A stretch of 34,948 nucleotides of DNA from Frigoribacterium sp. PhB24 (GTDB lineage Bacteria > Actinomycetota > Actinomycetes > Actinomycetales > Microbacteriaceae). Positions 23,943-31,659 of the stretch are shown here, piece by piece. The translations under genes were made by a program, and so were the position numbers. Location of the stretch: NCBI RefSeq assembly GCF_003755185.1, contig NZ_RKIC01000015.1, positions 1 through 34,948 on the forward strand. Direction: 5' to 3'. Below the pieces are notes generated by a model. It saw nothing but the letters and a program-made list of their open reading frames with translations, made no database searches and was not told the origin of the DNA. Positions within the stretch are counted from its first letter, which is position 1, and each line of letters starts with the position of its first letter.

Positions 23943-26483
23943 CTACCTCTGGTCGACCGCCTGCACGCGCAAGGCCCGCTCGACTCCCGCGACGCTCTCG
24001 CTGACGATGCGCCGGAGCGCGGGGGTCTCGGGGTTGGCCTCGAGCCATGCGTACGACGCGTCGACGAGCGCCTGGTCGGCGAGGCCGGCCGGGTACAGCC
24101 CCGAGACGAGGGTGTCGGCGATGTGGTAGCTGCGCGACTCCCAGATGCCGGTGAGCGACGAGAAGTAGCGCTCGACGAGCGGCTGCAGGATCGCCGGGTC
24201 GTTCGTGTGCTGGAACCCGAGGGTGGTCGCGCGCACGATGGCGTTGGGCTGCTCGGCACTGTCGACGACCGACGCGAAGGCGGCGAGCTTGCCCTCGGTG
24301 GTCGGGATCGTCGCGCGGGCCCGCGCGGCCGCCTGGGCGCCGTTCGCCGTGTTGTCCTCGGCCAGGGCGGCGTCGATCTCGGCTTCGCCGGCCCCGCCGA
24401 CGAGCACCAGGCCCTCGAGCAGCTGCCAGCGCAGGTCGGTGTCGACGGTGAGGCCCTCGAGGGCGAGGGAACCGTCGAGAAGGCCGGCCAGTGCCTCCTT
24501 GTGGGCCTCGGTCGACGCGATCGCGGCGAAGAACGTGACGAACTGGAACTGCGCGTCCGACCCGGCCTCGGCGCCCTGGGCCAGGGCCCAGAGGCCGTCG
24601 CCGACCTCGGTGATCGTGGAGGCGCGGCGTGCGGGGGCGACGTAGCTGCGGGCGGTCTGCACCAGCTGCGACAGCGTGGTGCGGATCGTCGTCGACTCGG
24701 TCTCGGTCGCGATGTTGTCGAGCACGAGTCGTACGTAGTCCGAGGCCGACGTCTCGGCGTCGCGCGTGGCGTCCCAGACCGAGCCCCAGACGAGGGCGCG
24801 GGCCAGCGGGTTCGAGATCTTCGACAGGTGGGCGATCGCGGTGGCGAGCGACACCTCGTCGAGACGGATCTTGGCGTAGGCGAGGTCGTCGTCGTTGATC
24901 AGCACGAGGTCGCCACGGTTCAGGCCGACCAGTTCGGGCACCTCGGTGCGGGTGCCGTCGACGTCGATCTCGACGCGGTCCGTGCGCACCAGGGAGTCGC
25001 CCCGCAAGGCGTAGAGGCCGATCGCGAGACGGTGCGGACGGATCGTCGGGTAGTCGGCGGGGGCCTCTTGCACCACGGCGAAGGACGTGATGACGCCCTC
25101 GCCGTCGACCTCGAGTGCGGGACGCAAGGTGTTGACGCCCGCGGTCTCGAGCCACAGCTTCGACCAGCTGGTGAGCTCGCGACCCGAGGTCGCCTCGAGC
25201 TCGACGAGCAGGTCGCTCAGCTCGGTGTTCGAGTGGTGGTGCTTCTTGAAGTAGGCCGCGACGCCCGCGTAGAAGGCGTCGATGCCGACCCAGGCGACGA
25301 GCTGCTTGAGCACCGACCCGCCCTTGGCGTAGGTGATGCCGTCGAAATTGACCTGGACGTCCTCGAGGTCGTTGATCGTCGCGACGACGGGGTGCGTCGA
25401 GGGCAGCTGGTCCTGGCGGTAGGCCCAGCTCTTCTCCATCGCCTGGAAGGTCGTCCAGGCTTCGGTCCACTCGGTCGCCTCGGCGGTCGAGATGGTCGAC
25501 GCCCACTCGGCGAACGACTCGTTCAGCCAGAGGTCGTTCCACCACTTCATGGTGACGAGGTCGCCGAACCACATGTGGGCCAACTCGTGCAGGATCGTGA
25601 CGACGCGGCGCTCCTTGATGGCGTCGGTCACCTTGCTGCGGAAGACGTAGGTCTCGACGAACGTGACGGCACCCGCGTTCTCCATCGCGCCGGCGTTGAA
25701 CTCGGGGACGAAGAGCTGGTCGTACTTCTCGAACGGGTAGGCGTAGTCGAACTTGTCCTCGTAGTACGCGAATCCCTGTCGGGTCTTCTCGAAGATGTAG
25801 TCGGCGTCGAGGTACTCGGTGAGCGAGCGGCGCGTGAAGATGCCGAGCGGGATCGTGCGGCCGTCGGCGCTGGTGAGATCGCTGCGGACCACGTCGTAGG
25901 GCCCGGCGATGATCGCCGTGACGTAGCTCGAGAGCACGGGCGTGGGCGAGAACGTCCAGGTGCCGGTCTCGCCGTCGACGACGGGCTCGGGCGTCGTCTG
26001 GTTGCTGACGACCTGCCAGCGTGCCGGCGCGGTGACCGTGAACTGGAAGGTCGCCTTGAGGTCGGGCTGCTCGAAGACCGCGAAGACGCGGCGGCTGTCG
26101 GGCACCTCGAACTGCGAGTAGAGGTAGACCTCGCCGTCGACCGGGTCGACGAAGCGGTGCAGACCCTCTCCGGTGTTGGTGTACTCGGCGTCGGCGACGA
26201 CCTCGAGCACGTTCGAGTCGGCCAGGTCGGTGAGCTGGATCCGCACGCCGTCGTTCACGGCGGCGACGTCGAGCGCGGTGCCGTTGAGGGTGATCGAGTG
26301 GACCGTCCGGGTCAGCGCGTCGATGAAGGTCGAGGCGCCGGGGGTGGCGGTGAAGCGCACGGTGGTCGAGCTGCCGAACACCTCGTCGCCGCGGGTCAGG
26401 TCGAGGGCGATCTCGTACGACTGGACGTCGACGACGTCCTTGCGCTCTTGCGCCTCGACGCGGGTGAGGTTCTCTCCGGGCAC
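23943..26483 (-). CDS. pepN: Aminopeptidase N
   Basis: An 846-residue M1 zinc aminopeptidase that removes N-terminal residues from peptides in the cytoplasm. Substrate-binding motif GAMEN at 265-269; zinc site HELAH at 299-303, with the third ligand Glu322 (LNESFAEW) 18 residues later. The N-terminal beta domain begins MPGENLTRVEAQERKDVVDVQ, the usual actinobacterial PepN start, and the C-terminal half is helical (ERAP1-like). The frame is open to 26780, but GTG at 26483, with GGAG 7-8 bases upstream, gives the family length. TAGGCT at 26538-26533 on the minus strand is a possible -10, leaving a leader of about 45 bases. Divergent from the thiol oxidoreductase gene. Confidence 0.95.
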   Translation of the reverse strand: MPGENLTRVEAQERKDVVDVQSYEIALDLTRGDEVFGSSTTVRFTATPGASTFIDALTRTVHSITLNGTALDVAAVNDGVRIQLTDLADSNVLEVVADAEYTNTGEGLHRFVDPVDGEVYLYSQFEVPDSRRVFAVFEQPDLKATFQFTVTAPARWQVVSNQTTPEPVVDGETGTWTFSPTPVLSSYVTAIIAGPYDVVRSDLTSADGRTIPLGIFTRRSLTEYLDADYIFEKTRQGFAYYEDKFDYAYPFEKYDQLFVPEFNAGAMENAGAVTFVETYVFRSKVTDAIKERRVVTILHELAHMWFGDLVTMKWWNDLWLNESFAEWASTISTAEATEWTEAWTTFQAMEKSWAYRQDQLPSTHPVVATINDLEDVQVNFDGITYAKGGSVLKQLVAWVGIDAFYAGVAAYFKKHHHSNTELSDLLVELEATSGRELTSWSKLWLETAGVNTLRPALEVDGEGVITSFAVVQEAPADYPTIRPHRLAIGLYALRGDSLVRTDRVEIDVDGTRTEVPELVGLNRGDLVLINDDDLAYAKIRLDEVSLATAIAHLSKISNPLARALVWGSVWDATRDAETSASDYVRLVLDNIATETESTTIRTTLSQLVQTARSYVAPARRASTITEVGDGLWALAQGAEAGSDAQFQFVTFFAAIASTEAHKEALAGLLDGSLALEGLTVDTDLRWQLLEGLVLVGGAGEAEIDAALAEDNTANGAQAAARARATIPTTEGKLAAFASVVDSAEQPNAIVRATTLGFQHTNDPAILQPLVERYFSSLTGIWESRSYHIADTLVSGLYPAGLADQALVDASYAWLEANPETPALRRIVSESVAGVERALRVQAVDQR

Positions 26484-26574
26484 GCTGGCTCCATCCGTCT
26501 GGGGGGTGAGGGGGGACTCGTGGTCCGCTGAAAGCCTAGACCGGCTGTACGACACCGGGGTGTTGACTGTGGAC

Positions 26575-27201
26575 ATGACCGACACCCCCGCCCCCGCGCC
26601 CCACACCGTCGTCGACTTCTGGTTCGACCCCTCGTGCCCCTGGGCCTGGATGACCAGCCGATGGGTCGACGAGGTCGCGAAACACCGCGACCTCGACGTC
26701 ACGTTCCACGTGATGAGCCTCGCGGTCCTCAACGAGGAGAACGACGTCAGCGACGAGTACAAGGCGAACTTCGCCCGCATGTTGCGCTACACGCGTCTCG
26801 TCACGGCGGCCGGCGAGCTGCACGGTCAGCAGATCGTCAAGCCGTTCTACGACGCGCTGGGCACTCGCATCCACCACGACGGTGAGAAGGACGGCGACGT
26901 GGTCATCGCGGGCGCCGTGGCCGAGGCCGGCCTGCCCGCCGACTTCGCGCGCTACGCCGACGTCGACGAGTTCGACGGGCAGATGCGCGCCAGCCACTTC
27001 GACGGCATCGGTCGCGTCGGCCAGGACGTCGGGACCCCGGTCATCGCCGTCGACGGCGTCGCGTTCTTCGGTCCGGTCATCTCCCCGGCGCCGAAGGGTG
27101 ACGAGGCCGTCCGCCTGTGGGACGGCGTGGTGGCCGTGGCGTCGTACCCCGGCTTCTTCGAGATCAAGCGCACCCGCACGGTCGGGCCGATCTTCGACTG
27201 A
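26575..27201 (+). CDS. DsbA-fold mycothiol-dependent oxidoreductase (Rv2466c-like)
   Basis: A 208-residue cytoplasmic thioredoxin-fold protein closely resembling the mycothiol-dependent nitroreductase Rv2466c: VVDFWFDPSCPWAWMTSRWVDEVAK at the active site, FHVMSLAVLNEEND, the cis-Pro strand VGTPVIAVDGVAFFGPV, and the C-terminus EIKRTRTVGPIFD. Cys21 is the nucleophile; the active site reads CPWA, so the usual second Cys (position 24) is Ala, implying a monothiol mechanism relying on mycothiol. The frame is open upstream into pepN antisense, but ATG 26575 is the family start. It lies between pepN and rpiB, the same order as in M. tuberculosis. Confidence 0.9.
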   Translation: MTDTPAPAPHTVVDFWFDPSCPWAWMTSRWVDEVAKHRDLDVTFHVMSLAVLNEENDVSDEYKANFARMLRYTRLVTAAGELHGQQIVKPFYDALGTRIHHDGEKDGDVVIAGAVAEAGLPADFARYADVDEFDGQMRASHFDGIGRVGQDVGTPVIAVDGVAFFGPVISPAPKGDEAVRLWDGVVAVASYPGFFEIKRTRTVGPIFD

Positions 27202-27209
27202 CCCGGCCA

Positions 27210-27215
27210 TAAGAT
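27210..27215 (+). promoter_or_regulatory. rpiB -10 element, leaderless
   Basis: TAAGAT with 7 bases to the ATG of rpiB, located only 9 bases after the stop of the upstream gene. rpiB may therefore have its own start site as well as read-through. Confidence 0.5.
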
Positions 27216-27222
27216 CGAGTCC

Positions 27223-27708
27223 ATGCGCATCCACGTGGCGACCGATCACGCCGGCCTCGACTTCAGCACGACCGTCATCCAGCACCTCACCGACGCGGGC
27301 CACGACGTGACCGACCACGGTCCGGCGAGCTACGAGCCTCTCGACGACTACCCGTCGTTCTGCATCGCGGCGGCCCGGGCGACCGTGCGCGATCAGCGTG
27401 CCGGCCACGAGGCCCTGGGCGTCGTCTTCGGCGGCTCGGGCAACGGCGAGCAGATCGCCGCGAACAAGGTCGAGGGCGTCCGGGCGGCCCTGGTCTGGAA
27501 CGACTCGACCGCGAGGCTCGCCCGTCAGCACAACGACGCGAACGTCATCGCCATCGGGGCGCGTCAGCACACCGAGGCCGAGGCGCTCGCGTTCATCGAC
27601 ACCTTCGTCGCCGAACCGTTCAGCCACGACGAACGCCACGTGCGCCGTATCGCGCAGGTCGGCGAGTACGAGACCACCGGCGCGATCGCCGGTCACCCGG
27701 TCGACTGA
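27223..27708 (+). CDS. rpiB: Ribose-5-phosphate isomerase B
   Basis: A 161-residue RpiB interconverting ribose-5-phosphate and ribulose-5-phosphate in the pentose phosphate pathway. Seen: MRIHVATDHAGLDF at the N-terminus, the GGSGNGEQIAANKV loop (70-83) with catalytic Glu76 in place of the Cys used by the E. coli enzyme, as known for the mycobacterial type, then ALVWNDSTARLARQHNDANVIAIGARQ. Full length. It lies 21 bases after the thiol oxidoreductase gene and is followed at 27815 by the Nei glycosylase gene; the 106-base gap has no recognisable element. Confidence 0.96.
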   Translation: MRIHVATDHAGLDFSTTVIQHLTDAGHDVTDHGPASYEPLDDYPSFCIAAARATVRDQRAGHEALGVVFGGSGNGEQIAANKVEGVRAALVWNDSTARLARQHNDANVIAIGARQHTEAEALAFIDTFVAEPFSHDERHVRRIAQVGEYETTGAIAGHPVD

Positions 27709-27814
27709 CGACGTAACGTCGAGAGCGGCGAGATCCCGACCGGGGTCTCGCCGCTCCGTCGTCTCGACACCCACGCGCGAGATCGTCCCACCGACCACCG
27801 AGAGAGGTGCCGCC

Positions 27815-28789
27815 GTGCCCGAGGGTCATTCCGTCCACCGCATCGCCAACCAGTTCGAGCAGAGCTTCGTCGGCCACCGCGTCGAGGTGAGCTCGCCCCA
27901 AGGGCGCTTCGCCGATGGGGCCACCCGGCTCGACGGCGCCACGATGGTCGACGCCAAGGCCGTCGGCAAGCAGATGTTCCTCGAGTTCGACAACGGCCTC
28001 TGGTTGCACGTGCACCTCGGGCTGTACGGTGCGTGGGACTTCGCCGGTGAGATCGCCACGGGTCACTCCATGGCCGAGTCGCGCACCCGCCGGGCGGCCA
28101 CCCGCAAGGCCGAGAAGGCGCCCGACGACGACGGCGAGGACTCGATGGCGAGCATCGGAGCCCCCCGCAGGTCCCGGGTCCGCATGGCCGAGCAGGAGAA
28201 GACCGAGGACGACATCGAGTCGTTCCCACCCGAGCCCGTCGGTCAGGTACGCGTCCGGCTGCTGACCGACACCGCCGTCGGCGACCTCCGTGGCCCGACG
28301 AAGTGCGAGGTCCTCGACGCGGCGGGGGTCGACCTGGCGATCTCCAAGCTCGGGCCCGACCCCCTGGTCGATTCGCCGAAGAAGGGCAGCGACCGCTTCG
28401 TCACGACGGTCCGCAAGAAGCGCACCCCGATCGGCCTGTTGCTGATGGACCAGAGCGTGGTCAGCGGCATCGGCAACATCTACCGTGCCGAGTTGCTGTT
28501 CCGGGCCCGGCTCGATCCGCACACGCCCGGCAACCAGATACCCGAGGACGTCCTGCGGGCCCTCTACAAGGACTGGACGAAACTGCTCAAGAGCGGCGTC
28601 GAGCTCGGTCAGATGATGACCATGGACGGCCTGACGAAGGCCCAGCACGCCAGGGCGCTGCGCAGCCGGGCGGATCGGCACTGGGTGTACCACCGCGAGG
28701 GTCTGCCCTGCCGGGTCTGCGGCACCAACGTCGTGATGGAGATGGCCGCGGGTCGCAAGCTGTACTGGTGCCCGACCGACCAGACTTGA
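27815..28789 (+). CDS. nei: Endonuclease VIII/Fpg family DNA glycosylase (Nei-like)
   Basis: A 324-residue bifunctional base-excision glycosylase that removes oxidised bases and cuts the strand. After removal of Met, Pro2 is the catalytic nucleophile (PEGHSVHRIA), with Glu3 and the catalytic Lys52 (AVGKQMF). SSPQGRFADGA and VHLGLYG match the actinobacterial Nei group. The helix-two-turn-helix reads MDQSVVSGIGNIYRAELLFRARLDP. A charged insert of about 50 residues (82-135, Arg/Lys/Asp/Glu-rich) interrupts the N-terminal domain. The C-terminal zinc finger has Cys299, Cys302 and Cys319, but the fourth position is Asp322 (WCPTDQT). Start GTG 27815, with GAGAGG upstream. Confidence 0.93.
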   Translation: MPEGHSVHRIANQFEQSFVGHRVEVSSPQGRFADGATRLDGATMVDAKAVGKQMFLEFDNGLWLHVHLGLYGAWDFAGEIATGHSMAESRTRRAATRKAEKAPDDDGEDSMASIGAPRRSRVRMAEQEKTEDDIESFPPEPVGQVRVRLLTDTAVGDLRGPTKCEVLDAAGVDLAISKLGPDPLVDSPKKGSDRFVTTVRKKRTPIGLLLMDQSVVSGIGNIYRAELLFRARLDPHTPGNQIPEDVLRALYKDWTKLLKSGVELGQMMTMDGLTKAQHARALRSRADRHWVYHREGLPCRVCGTNVVMEMAAGRKLYWCPTDQT

Positions 28790-28793
28790 GCGC

Positions 28794-29417
28794 ATGCGGC
28801 ACACCCCCACGTTCGTCCTGTCCGACGTCGACGAGGTCAAGCGGCTGATCCGCGAGAACCCGTGGGCCACCATCGTCTCGTCCACGGCCGACGGCCTCGT
28901 GGCCTCGCACTACCCCGTCGTGCTCGAGCCGGACGACGCCGACCCCGAGGCCATCGTGCTGGTCAGCCACGTCGGGCGCCCGGACGAGCGCTCGCACGAG
29001 CTGGGCCGGCACGAGGTCATGGTGATCGTCCAGGGCCCGCACGGCTACGTCTCGCCCGCCTGGTACCCGGCCGAGCAGATCATCCCCACCTGGAACCACG
29101 TCACGGCCCACCTCTGGGGCACCCCCGAGATCCTCTCCGACGACGAGAACTTCCGGGTGCTGGGTGAGCTCGTCGACCACTTCGAGCGCGTCATGCCGAG
29201 CCCCTCGACCCTGACCCTCGACGAGCAGGGCTCGAGACGGGTCGCGAAGGGCACCGTCGGCATCCGACTGCGCGTCACCCGGTTCGACGCCCGCGCGAAG
29301 CTCAGCCAGAACAAGGCACCCGAGGTCGTCGACCGCATCGTCGACGAGCTCGAGCACGGCGAGCACTACGCGCAGCCGGCGCTCGCCGCCGAGATGCGCC
29401 GGGTGCGCGACCGATGA
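28794..29417 (+). CDS. PaiB-like FMN-binding protein
   Basis: A 207-residue protein of the PaiB (FMN_bind_2) family with a split-barrel flavin-reductase-like fold. Seen: NPWATIVSSTADGLVASHYPVVLE, VSHVGRPDERSHELG, VMVIVQGPHGYVSPAWYP, IIPTWNHVTAHLWGTPEI, all characteristic, then KGTVGIRLRVTRFDARAKLSQNKAP. PaiB was described as a negative regulator of sporulation and protease genes in Bacillus, but an enzymatic FMN- or haem-related role is equally possible. It starts 4 bases after nei and overlaps the amidohydrolase by 4 bases, so the three genes form one operon. Confidence 0.9.
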   Translation: MRHTPTFVLSDVDEVKRLIRENPWATIVSSTADGLVASHYPVVLEPDDADPEAIVLVSHVGRPDERSHELGRHEVMVIVQGPHGYVSPAWYPAEQIIPTWNHVTAHLWGTPEILSDDENFRVLGELVDHFERVMPSPSTLTLDEQGSRRVAKGTVGIRLRVTRFDARAKLSQNKAPEVVDRIVDELEHGEHYAQPALAAEMRRVRDR

Positions 29418-30922
29418 CGGTCGTCGACGGCAGCCGAGCCGAGGAGGCGCGGCGCACGCTCCTGAGGGACGTCCGCCTGGTCGGCGCGGGGCCCGCCCCC
29501 GTGGACGTCCTGCTCGACGGCGGCCGTGTCGTCGCGCTCGCGTCCGGTCTCCCCTCCGACGACGCCGAGGTGCTCGACCTCGACGGCCGCTGGCTCGCCC
29601 CGGGCCTCTGGGACTCCCACGTCCACATGGACCAGTGGGCGCTGGTGCGCCGTCGGCTCGACCTGTCGCGGGCGCGGTCCGCCGCCGAGGCGGCCTCGAT
29701 CGTGGGGGAGCGCCTGCGTTCCGAGCCGGTCGAGGCGGGCGGCACCCTCGTCGGCTACGGCTTCCAGGACGCGCTCTGGCCCGATGCCCCGAGCCGGGCC
29801 CTGCTCGACTCGGTGGCCGGCGACCTGCCGGTCGTCCTGGTCAGCAACGACCTGCACTCGGTATGGCTCGACTCGGCCGCCCTCGGCCTGCACGGTCACA
29901 CCGAGCACCCGACCGGACTGCTGCGCGAACAGACCGCCTTCGACGTCAGTGCCGCCGTGAGCGTCGTCCCGGACGAGCAGCTCGACCGGTGGGTCGCCGA
30001 GGCCGTCGACGCGGCCGCCGCGCGGGGGGTCGTCGGCGTCGTCGACCTCGAGATGACGTTGTCGCTCGACCGCTGGACCCGGCGCGTGGCGGGCGGGACC
30101 CGCGGGCTGCGCATCCGTCCCGGGGTCTACCCGCGCGACCTCGACACCGTCGTCGACCGCGGGCTGCGCACCGGCGACGTGATCCCGGGCACCGACGGCC
30201 TCGTGACGATGGGGCCGTTCAAGATCATCACCGACGGCTCCCTCGGCACCCGGACCGCCTACTGCCACGACCCGTACCCCGGGCTCGAGAGCGACCCCGC
30301 GGCCCGTGGGCTGCGCATCTACGAGACCGACGAGCTCGTCGGGTGGCTGCGCCGCGCCTCCTCGGCGGGGCTGGTGCCGGCCGTGCACGCGATCGGGGAC
30401 GCCGCGAACGCCCAGGCGCTCGACGCCTTCGAGCAGGTCGGGTGCGCCGGCAGCATCGAGCACGCCCAGCTGCTCGACGCCGCCGACGTCGCCCGGTTCG
30501 CCCGGCTCGGCATCGTGGCCAGCGTCCAGCCCGAGCACGCCATGGACGACCGCGACGTCGTCGACCGGCTCTGGTCGGGTCGGTCCGAGCGTGCCTACGT
30601 CTTCGAGAGCCTGGCGGCGGCCGGCGTCCGGCTGCAGCTCGGCTCGGACGCGCCCGTGGCTCCGCTCGATCCGTGGGTGGCCATGGCGGCGGCGATCTCG
30701 CGGTCGCGCGACGGCCGCGAGCCCTGGCACCCCGAGCAACGTCTCGTCGCCTCCGCGGCGCTCGCGGCGTCGACGGGCGGCCGCACGAGCGTCGAGGTCG
30801 GGGCGGACGCCGACCTCGTGGTCACCGATCTCGACCCGCTCGCCGCGACCGACGTCGAGCTGCGGGCCATGCCGGTCACGGGAACGCTGCTCGGCGGACG
30901 GTGGACGCACCGCGACCTGTGA
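29414..30922 (+). CDS. Amidohydrolase family protein (YtcJ-like)
   Basis: A 502-residue metal-dependent hydrolase. The composite beta domain VDVLLDGGRVVALASG...VLDLDGRWLAPGLWDSHVHMDQW gives the first metal-binding H-x-H. The barrel contains VSNDLHSVWLDSAAL, TMGPFKIITDGSLGTRTAYCH (metal and substrate loop), PAVHAIGDAANAQALDAFE, and LQLGSDAPVAPLDPWVAMAAA near the end, all as in YtcJ-type exo-amidohydrolases. The substrate is unknown. ATGA overlaps the PaiB stop, so translation is coupled. A strong bidirectional terminator follows 10 bases after the stop. Confidence 0.92.
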   Translation: MTVVDGSRAEEARRTLLRDVRLVGAGPAPVDVLLDGGRVVALASGLPSDDAEVLDLDGRWLAPGLWDSHVHMDQWALVRRRLDLSRARSAAEAASIVGERLRSEPVEAGGTLVGYGFQDALWPDAPSRALLDSVAGDLPVVLVSNDLHSVWLDSAALGLHGHTEHPTGLLREQTAFDVSAAVSVVPDEQLDRWVAEAVDAAAARGVVGVVDLEMTLSLDRWTRRVAGGTRGLRIRPGVYPRDLDTVVDRGLRTGDVIPGTDGLVTMGPFKIITDGSLGTRTAYCHDPYPGLESDPAARGLRIYETDELVGWLRRASSAGLVPAVHAIGDAANAQALDAFEQVGCAGSIEHAQLLDAADVARFARLGIVASVQPEHAMDDRDVVDRLWSGRSERAYVFESLAAAGVRLQLGSDAPVAPLDPWVAMAAAISRSRDGREPWHPEQRLVASAALAASTGGRTSVEVGADADLVVTDLDPLAATDVELRAMPVTGTLLGGRWTHRDL

Positions 30923-30931
30923 CCGGCACGG

Positions 30932-30967
30932 CGAAGGCCGCCACCCCCTGAGGGGCGGCGGCCTTCG
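30932..30967. terminator. Bidirectional terminator
   Basis: Arms CGAAGGCCGCC and GGCGGCCTTCG of 11 bp, then one mismatch, then CCCC/GGGG closing a CTGA loop. It lies between the convergent amidohydrolase and dps genes and is followed by GTTCGTC on the plus strand. The best-formed terminator in the window. Confidence 0.8.
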
Positions 30968-30985
30968 TTCGTCCGAGGCGGTTCG

Positions 30986-31474
30986 TCAGCCCGCGACGTG
31001 GGCCGCGAGAAACCAGCGGTCCTTCTCGAGGCCGCGCGAGATCTCGATGGCGACGTCCTGGCTCGAGGCGTCGAGCTCACCGAGCTCGTCGATGGCCTCG
31101 CGGACGGCGACCAGCGAGGCGTCGATCTGGGCGACCAGCTCGGCGATGGTCACGTCGATCTGGTTGAAACCGGGGGAGGTCGGGGGGATGACCGTCTTGG
31201 CCGCGACGGTCTCGATGCGACCGTCGACGGGAAGCCCGAGGGCGACGACGCGCTCCGCGGCGAGGTCGGCCCATTCGCGGGCGTGGTCGACGACGACGTC
31301 GATGAGCTCGTGGACGGCGACGAACGCGATGCCGCGCACGTGCCAGTGCGCCTGCTTGCCGTTGACCGACAGGGCCGTCATGTCGGTGACGATCTGGCTG
31401 AGGAACTGGGCGACGCCTGCGGCGACGTCGGGGTCGACGGAACCTTGGGGGACGGTGCGGGTGATGTCGGTCAT
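30986..31474 (-). CDS. dps: Dps family DNA-binding ferritin-like protein
   Basis: A 162-residue mini-ferritin that forms dodecamers, oxidises and stores iron, and protects DNA from peroxide. The ferroxidase signature K-Q-A-H-W-H-V-R-G (40-48) is followed by AVHELIDVVVDHAREWADLAAERVVALG, with His43, His55 and Asp59 as expected ligands at the subunit interface. The C-terminal helix ends SRGLEKDRWFLAAHVAG. The N-terminal tail is short with a single Arg, so DNA binding through it is uncertain. AGGAAAGGA lies 7-8 bases before the ATG. A leader of some 30 bases and two DtxR/IdeR-like boxes lie upstream (31539-31572). Confidence 0.95.
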   Translation of the reverse strand: MTDITRTVPQGSVDPDVAAGVAQFLSQIVTDMTALSVNGKQAHWHVRGIAFVAVHELIDVVVDHAREWADLAAERVVALGLPVDGRIETVAAKTVIPPTSPGFNQIDVTIAELVAQIDASLVAVREAIDELGELDASSQDVAIEISRGLEKDRWFLAAHVAG

Positions 31475-31538
31475 GACGTGGTCCTTTCCTAGACGATGGA
31501 GGCAACGCTAGACGTCTGGGAGGATTCCGCAAGCAAGC

Positions 31539-31572
31539 CGAGGCTCGGCTCACCTAGGCCAGCCTCACCTCA
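31539..31572 (-). promoter_or_regulatory. Two overlapping DtxR/IdeR-like iron boxes upstream of dps
   Basis: Read on the minus strand, 31557-31539 is CTAGGTGAGCCGAGCCTCG and 31572-31554 is TGAGGTGAGGCTGGCCTAG. Each matches the DtxR/IdeR consensus TTAGGTTAGCCTAACCTAA at 13 of 19 positions, and they overlap by 4 bases. They lie 65-98 bases before the dps start codon, upstream of a likely promoter (TAGCGT on the minus strand at about 31510). That position would suit iron-dependent activation rather than simple blocking. Confidence 0.55.
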
Positions 31573-31659
31573 CCCGGGTCGTGAGGGGGGATAACCCCAC
31601 CGGCGTTCCGGGCGCTGGCACCATGGGGTGGACGCCCCGCTCAGACCAGGCTCGAAGGC

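Noticed and set aside
23907-26531. 874-residue open frame on the plus strand
   Set aside because: Entirely antisense to pepN, whose motifs are unmistakable; the plus translation is repetitive Val/Gly/Asp/Arg.
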